This document shows positions 7,145 to 10,244 of a stretch of 10,244 bases of DNA, piece by piece (the first letter of the stretch is position 1; every line of letters starts with the position of its first letter). Source of the DNA: Nitrospinae bacterium CG11_big_fil_rev_8_21_14_0_20_56_8 (lineage in GTDB: Bacteria; Nitrospinota; Nitrospinia; Nitrospinales; VA-1). The position numbers were made by a program, and so were the translations under genes. The notes under the pieces were generated by a model. It was not told the origin of the DNA. It searched no databases and was given only the letters and a program-made list of their open reading frames with translations. The stretch covers positions 1-10,244 of the forward strand of contig PCWF01000249.1 in assembly GCA_002796165.1 (NCBI GenBank), given 5' to 3'.

Positions 7145-7159
7145 TGAGAATAATTATCA
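7145..7159. promoter_or_regulatory. Fur-box-like operator in the cytochrome/kaiC spacer
   Basis: TGAGAATAATTATCA matches the 7-1-7 Fur consensus TGATAATnATTATCA at every fixed position except one (G for T at the fourth base). Fur is the iron-responsive repressor. Many alphaproteobacteria use Irr or RirA for iron and a Fur homologue for manganese, so the cognate regulator is uncertain. On the plus strand a -10-like TATAAA (7167-7172) starts seven bases after the site, so a bound repressor would cover the -35 region of a kaiC promoter. On the minus strand the site lies ten bases upstream of the cytochrome -35 candidate. AT-richness of the spacer raises the chance of a fortuitous match. Confidence 0.5.
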
Positions 7160-7166
7160 ATACAAA

Positions 7167-7172
7167 TATAAA
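7167..7172 (+). promoter_or_regulatory. possible -10 element for a distal kaiBC promoter
   Basis: TATAAA, continuing as TATAAAAT, matches five of six -10 positions, but no good -35 is found at the right distance; that region is occupied by the Fur-like site. A transcript from here would have a leader of about 85 bases before the ATG at 7264 and would include the inverted repeat at 7212-7226. Confidence 0.25.
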
Positions 7173-7210
7173 ATAAAGACCCATTAACTGCTTGATTACT
7201 GATTGGTAAC

Positions 7211-7240
7211 TTTACACGCTGTGTAACTCAAAAATATTCT
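7211..7240 (+). promoter_or_regulatory. possible proximal kaiBC promoter
   Basis: TTTACA (7211-7216, five of six) is followed by an 18-base spacer and TATTCT (7235-7240, four of six). Transcription would start near 7247, leaving a very short leader before the TTG (7252) or ATG (7264) of kaiC. The -35 is embedded in the inverted repeat at 7212-7226. Confidence 0.3.
7212..7226. promoter_or_regulatory. perfect inverted repeat, operator-like (6-3-6)
   Basis: TTACAC-GCT-GTGTAA is a perfect dyad with six-base arms and a three-base centre, located 38-52 bases before the kaiC ATG. It overlaps the proximal -35 candidate TTTACA. The layout is typical of a dimeric repressor site. I cannot match it to a specific regulator: it is not an FNR/FixK (TTGAT-N4-ATCAA), CRP or LexA site. 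Confidence 0.4.
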
Positions 7241-7263
7241 AACGATGGAATTTGAACGCAAAA

Positions 7264-8733
7264 ATGAAAAAAGCAAAACCCCAGGCCAAGAAAAATGTGC
7301 TTGATGCTTCAGTCACGACCGGCGTTGACGGGCTCGACAGCATCCTTTCCGGAGGGTATCCGGCGGGGCGATCAACCATCATCCGCGGGGTCAGCGGCTC
7401 GGGGAAAACCCTTTTTGGGCTGCTTTTCGCGTTGTGCGAAGACAAAGACAATAAACCGGCAGTCTATGTCACTTTTGATGAGTCACCGGAATCCCTTGAA
7501 CGATATTTGAAGGCTTGGGGGCGGCCCAATGCCTTGACGATCCTCGATATGCGGCCAGATCCCGAACTTCAGGTTGCGGGAAACGGCGTTGAGCTTGGCG
7601 GCCTTTTGGTGCGTATCAGCCATGCGGTCGCAAAAACCGGCGCCAAGCGCCTGGTGCTAGATGCGTTCGATACACTGTTTTCGTCTTTCGAGGATAACCG
7701 TCAGGTGCGCCTTGATCTCGCTCGTGTCTTCGATTGGTGCCGTAAAGAAGGCCTTACCGTGTTGGCAACCACTGGCGAAAGTCCCGATTATCGTGTCGCA
7801 ACAGGTTTGATGGACTATGTTGCCGACTGTGCAATACGAATTCAGCAAAGTATTAACAACGGCTTGTCGACCCGTGTCCTTCATATCTTAAAATGTCGTG
7901 GTCGCGCCCATGGCACCAGCGAATATCCGTTTCTTATTCATGAACAGGGAATATCCCTGATTCCGCTGTCTGAGGTCAGAATGAAAATTGCGACTTCGCG
8001 CCGGCACCTGCCGACGGGGGTTGTCGAACTCGACAAAATGCTTGGCGGCAAAGGTATTTGGGGAGGCCGCACGACAATGATTTCGGGACAATCGGGCACC
8101 GGGAAGTCGTTACTTGCAATGACCATCGTCAATGCTGCCTGCGAGCAGGGCAAGAAAGCTCAATTCTTCACGTTTGAGGAATCGGAGAACCAAGCGATCC
8201 AGGATAACCGCTCCTGCGGGGTAGATCTGCGACCACATCTTAAAACAGGGATGCTGGAGATCCATTCGCGCCGAGCCATTGAGTGCGGACTTGAAGAACA
8301 CATCATTCATGTCTGGCGCATGATCATCAAAAGCAGGCCCAGCGTAGTGGTTCTGGATCCAGTGAGTTCGCTTACCGATCTCGGCGATATGCGAGCCTTC
8401 AAAAGTACGGTGATCAGATTATCTTCCTTGCTGAATGGCCTTGGCGTCACACTCATTATGACGGAGCTGATCCCGGATGATGCCGCGAGTGTTTCTATGC
8501 TGAATGTTTCCTCGATGGTTGATACTTGGATACGTCTCCGGCGGGAAGAGCGGGACAATCAGTTGGTCCGGGAAATCTATATCCATAAATCCCGGGGGGC
8601 GGCGACGAGCAGTGATATCCGGGAAATGCAAATTACCCATAATGGTATTGTCATTAATGCAAAGACGGGTGGGGCTGCGAAGCCGGTGCGTCGTGTTACG
8701 GACGTATCGGTCAGCAGGAGCTTGCAAAAATGA
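7264..8733 (+). CDS. kaiC: KaiC-family double-domain RecA-like ATPase/kinase
   Basis: KaiC is the core of the Kai timing system, a hexameric ATPase with tandem RecA-like domains CI and CII; in cyanobacteria CII autophosphorylates. Both domains are complete here (489 residues). CI has Walker A GVSGSGKT (42-49, K48), catalytic acidic pair D72-E73 and Walker B LVLD (D133). CII has Walker A GQSGTGKS (275-282, K281), catalytic pair E305-E306 and Walker B VVVLD (D365). The phosphorylation loop of cyanobacterial KaiC (S431/T432) aligns by eye with NVSSMVDTW, giving S416 and S417. It is shorter than the 519-residue Synechococcus protein, mainly in the C-terminal tail that binds KaiA. An in-frame TTG at 7252 would add four residues. 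Neither start has a good Shine-Dalgarno sequence, and I take the ATG. The stop overlaps the kaiB start (ATGA). A RadA-like or other RecA protein is excluded by the duplicated domain and the kaiB neighbour. Confidence 0.95.
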   Translation: MKKAKPQAKKNVLDASVTTGVDGLDSILSGGYPAGRSTIIRGVSGSGKTLFGLLFALCEDKDNKPAVYVTFDESPESLERYLKAWGRPNALTILDMRPDPELQVAGNGVELGGLLVRISHAVAKTGAKRLVLDAFDTLFSSFEDNRQVRLDLARVFDWCRKEGLTVLATTGESPDYRVATGLMDYVADCAIRIQQSINNGLSTRVLHILKCRGRAHGTSEYPFLIHEQGISLIPLSEVRMKIATSRRHLPTGVVELDKMLGGKGIWGGRTTMISGQSGTGKSLLAMTIVNAACEQGKKAQFFTFEESENQAIQDNRSCGVDLRPHLKTGMLEIHSRRAIECGLEEHIIHVWRMIIKSRPSVVVLDPVSSLTDLGDMRAFKSTVIRLSSLLNGLGVTLIMTELIPDDAASVSMLNVSSMVDTWIRLRREERDNQLVREIYIHKSRGAATSSDIREMQITHNGIVINAKTGGAAKPVRRVTDVSVSRSLQK

Positions 8734-9014
8734 GCGAGCCTATTGTCTTGAAATTATATATCGCCGGCATGACGCCAGCTGCCCATCGAGCAATCAAAAA
8801 CCTGAACGATATATGCTCAGAAATCAGCAACGGTGCAGAATATGTTCTCGAGGTCGTCGATATCCTGTTGCACCCGCAACTGGCAGAGGATGAAAAGATT
8901 CTGGCGACGCCGACCGTCATCAAAAAGCTGCCGCCACCAATGCGTCGGCTGATCGGGGACTTTTCTGTCAAAAGCCAGGTTCTGGTCGGCTTGGATCTCG
9001 TTACGTCGCCATAG
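8730..9014 (+). CDS. kaiB: KaiB clock protein
   Basis: KaiB is the small fold-switching partner that docks on the CI ring of KaiC and recruits output or input proteins. This 94-residue protein has the family signatures: LKLYIAGMTP at 7-16, the stretch HPQLAEDEKILATPT (48-62), the triple proline PPP at 68-70, RRLIGD at 72-77 and VLVGLDL at 84-90. G87 and D89 correspond by eye to the Gly and Asp whose mutation affects fold switching in cyanobacterial KaiB. It lacks the acidic C-terminal tail of some cyanobacterial KaiB proteins. The ATG overlaps the kaiC stop by four bases, and AGGAG (8716-8720) lies nine bases upstream, so the two are co-translated. The order kaiC-kaiB is the reverse of the cyanobacterial kaiB-kaiC order. 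Confidence 0.95.
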   Translation: MSEPIVLKLYIAGMTPAAHRAIKNLNDICSEISNGAEYVLEVVDILLHPQLAEDEKILATPTVIKKLPPPMRRLIGDFSVKSQVLVGLDLVTSP

Positions 9015-9092
9015 ATTCATATGAATTTGCGGGGAGGGCGGTTTCGACAATCCGGAACCTTGTCTTCATTTAAAGGTAACGCCCAAGACGGC

Positions 9093-10244
9093 CTAAAGCG
9101 TAATTTCGCCTGCGTTGACCAGGTCGACACAGGCTTTGACGATATCAGCATCAAAGGCAGTCCCTGCGCCCTCCTGAATAATCTTTGTGGCGGATTCAAT
9201 CCCAAGTCCCGGCCGGTAAGGACGGTGACTGGCCGCAGCCTCCAACGTATCCGCGACGCCCAGAATGCGGGCTTCGAAAAGGATATCTTTGCCCATCAGC
9301 CCCTTCGGGTATCCGCTGCCATCCATGCGCTCATGATGCTGTTCGATGATATCGGCAAGCGGCCAATCAAAGTCTATGCCTCTGATGAAGTTCGCACCGG
9401 CTTCGGGGTGCGTTTTGATAAGATTAAATTCCACCTTTGAGAGGCGCGTCGGTTTGCTGAGGATTTCTGAAGGGATTTTAATTTTCCCGATGTCGTGTAT
9501 CGTCGCGGCAAGCTCAAGCCCATGCAGGCGCACTTCGTCCAGCCCCATGCTTTTTCCGATCTTGACGGCAATCTCTGCAACCCGTTCTTCGTGCCCGGCG
9601 GTATAAGGGTCCCGGGCTTCGAGGACAGACGAAAGCGCAAAAATTGTCTTTTTCAACGTCTCGGATAACGCAAGCGAGGTCTTTTCAAGGTCCGTAACGT
9701 CGGTGACATAAAGGTTGGTGTAATTATCAGATGATACCGGAACGATATGGAACAGTAATGACCTCTCGGCGAGTTTTAATTCAAAGGTGGTTTTAATATC
9801 TGTTTCTTTTGCCAACTTGATAAGCGCCGACCATTGTGCTCGGCCGTTGTGGCTTTCCTGAACTAACCCATTGATCAGTTCGTTTGCCGCATTATTAGCA
9901 AGAAGTGTATCGCCATTTTTGTCATCGATACGGAAAACCGGGTTGGGGTCTTCGAGTAGCATACTGGCAAGGTCATGAGCGGTTTTCTCAGCCAGTTGTC
10001 GATCCGTTATATCCGCGCCGAATGCAATGATACCAAGCGCGATTCCATCGGCGTCACGATCAACGGTAAAATACCAATGTATTGTATGCTGCTTTGCCGT
10101 TGTTGATATAATCTGGTTTTCGTGTTCGAAGATTTCGTCTTTTGAGTTTTTCCCAATAGCATCTTGAAAGATGTTCCATATTTTCGGACGCATTCTCTCG
10201 GGGACGAAGTTGTCGATCCATTTGGTCCCGATCATGTCTTCCCG
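9093..10244 (-). CDS. PAS-PAS-HD-GYP protein, likely c-di-GMP phosphodiesterase (5' end outside window)
   Basis: The frame stays open through the right edge, so the N-terminus is missing. The ATG at 10235 lies inside a PAS fold (preceded by Arg-Glu-Asp) and is not the start. Visible in order are most of one PAS domain ending in the usual ADITDRQ junction, a second PAS domain (LLEDPNPVFRIDDKNGDTLLANNAA and on), a short coiled linker, and a C-terminal HD-GYP domain. The catalytic set is intact: HDIGK (9483-9497) and HHExxDGxGYP (9306-9338). HD-GYP enzymes hydrolyse cyclic di-GMP to pGpG or GMP using two or three metals, and PAS domains sense ligands, redox state or partners. No membrane segment appears in the visible part. 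The gene converges with kaiB, with 78 bases between the stops. Further sensor or receiver domains may lie upstream. Confidence 0.9.
   Translation of the reverse strand, partial: REDMIGTKWIDNFVPERMRPKIWNIFQDAIGKNSKDEIFEHENQIISTTAKQHTIHWYFTVDRDADGIALGIIAFGADITDRQLAEKTAHDLASMLLEDPNPVFRIDDKNGDTLLANNAANELINGLVQESHNGRAQWSALIKLAKETDIKTTFELKLAERSLLFHIVPVSSDNYTNLYVTDVTDLEKTSLALSETLKKTIFALSSVLEARDPYTAGHEERVAEIAVKIGKSMGLDEVRLHGLELAATIHDIGKIKIPSEILSKPTRLSKVEFNLIKTHPEAGANFIRGIDFDWPLADIIEQHHERMDGSGYPKGLMGKDILFEARILGVADTLEAAASHRPYRPGLGIESATKIIQEGAGTAFDADIVKACVDLVNAGEITL

Noticed and set aside
9015..9026. Twelve-base perfect palindrome ATTCATATGAAT directly after the kaiB stop.
   Set aside because: A 12-base perfect palindrome is expected a couple of times by chance in 10 kb. 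There is no T-run or GC stem to make it a terminator, and it is not placed like an operator.
9028..9092. Possible bidirectional terminator between kaiB and the HD-GYP gene.
   Set aside because: Only five-base stems with long loops can be drawn (for example ACCTT with AAGGT), without a following T-run, so no terminator is claimed.

Overview
The window looks like chromosomal DNA of a Gram-negative alphaproteobacterium. The main reasons are the housekeeping cluster yfgM-bamB-der, a small cysteine-rich lipoprotein and a c'/c556-type cytochrome of kinds I associate with Rhodospirillales-like genomes, and moderate GC. The order assignment is an impression, not a demonstrated result. No RNA gene, insertion sequence, CRISPR array or prophage gene is visible, and no gene-free stretch exceeds about 200 bases.

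Left part (1-3.6 kb): the tail of an unidentified plus-strand gene converges on a minus-strand operon. That operon reads yfgM-like (TPR/ancillary translocon protein), bamB (outer-membrane assembly lipoprotein) and der (ribosome-assembly GTPase). A well-formed promoter candidate lies at 3664-3692. yfgM and bamB overlap by four bases (ATGA), and der follows bamB after 26 bases.

Middle part (3.7-6.6 kb): four plus-strand genes follow. They are a small lipoprotein with four extra cysteines, a membrane-anchored Sel1-repeat protein, a HAD-family hydrolase and a stand-alone class I glutamine amidotransferase. The last two are directly joined (TAA then ATG, no gap). Their substrates cannot be read from the sequence.

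Right part (6.6-10.2 kb) is the most interesting. A periplasmic c-type cytochrome (minus) is divergent from a two-gene operon encoding a complete double-domain KaiC ATPase and a KaiB, overlapping by ATGA. The cytochrome/kaiC spacer carries a near-consensus Fur box and, closer to kaiC, a perfect 6-3-6 inverted repeat. A PAS-PAS-HD-GYP protein, a likely cyclic-di-GMP phosphodiesterase, converges on kaiB and runs off the right edge. No kaiA and no SasA/CikA-type kinase is present. The arrangement suggests a KaiA-independent KaiBC timer or stress-response module next to a c-di-GMP enzyme and possibly under iron control. The gene identities are well supported; the functional links are inference.
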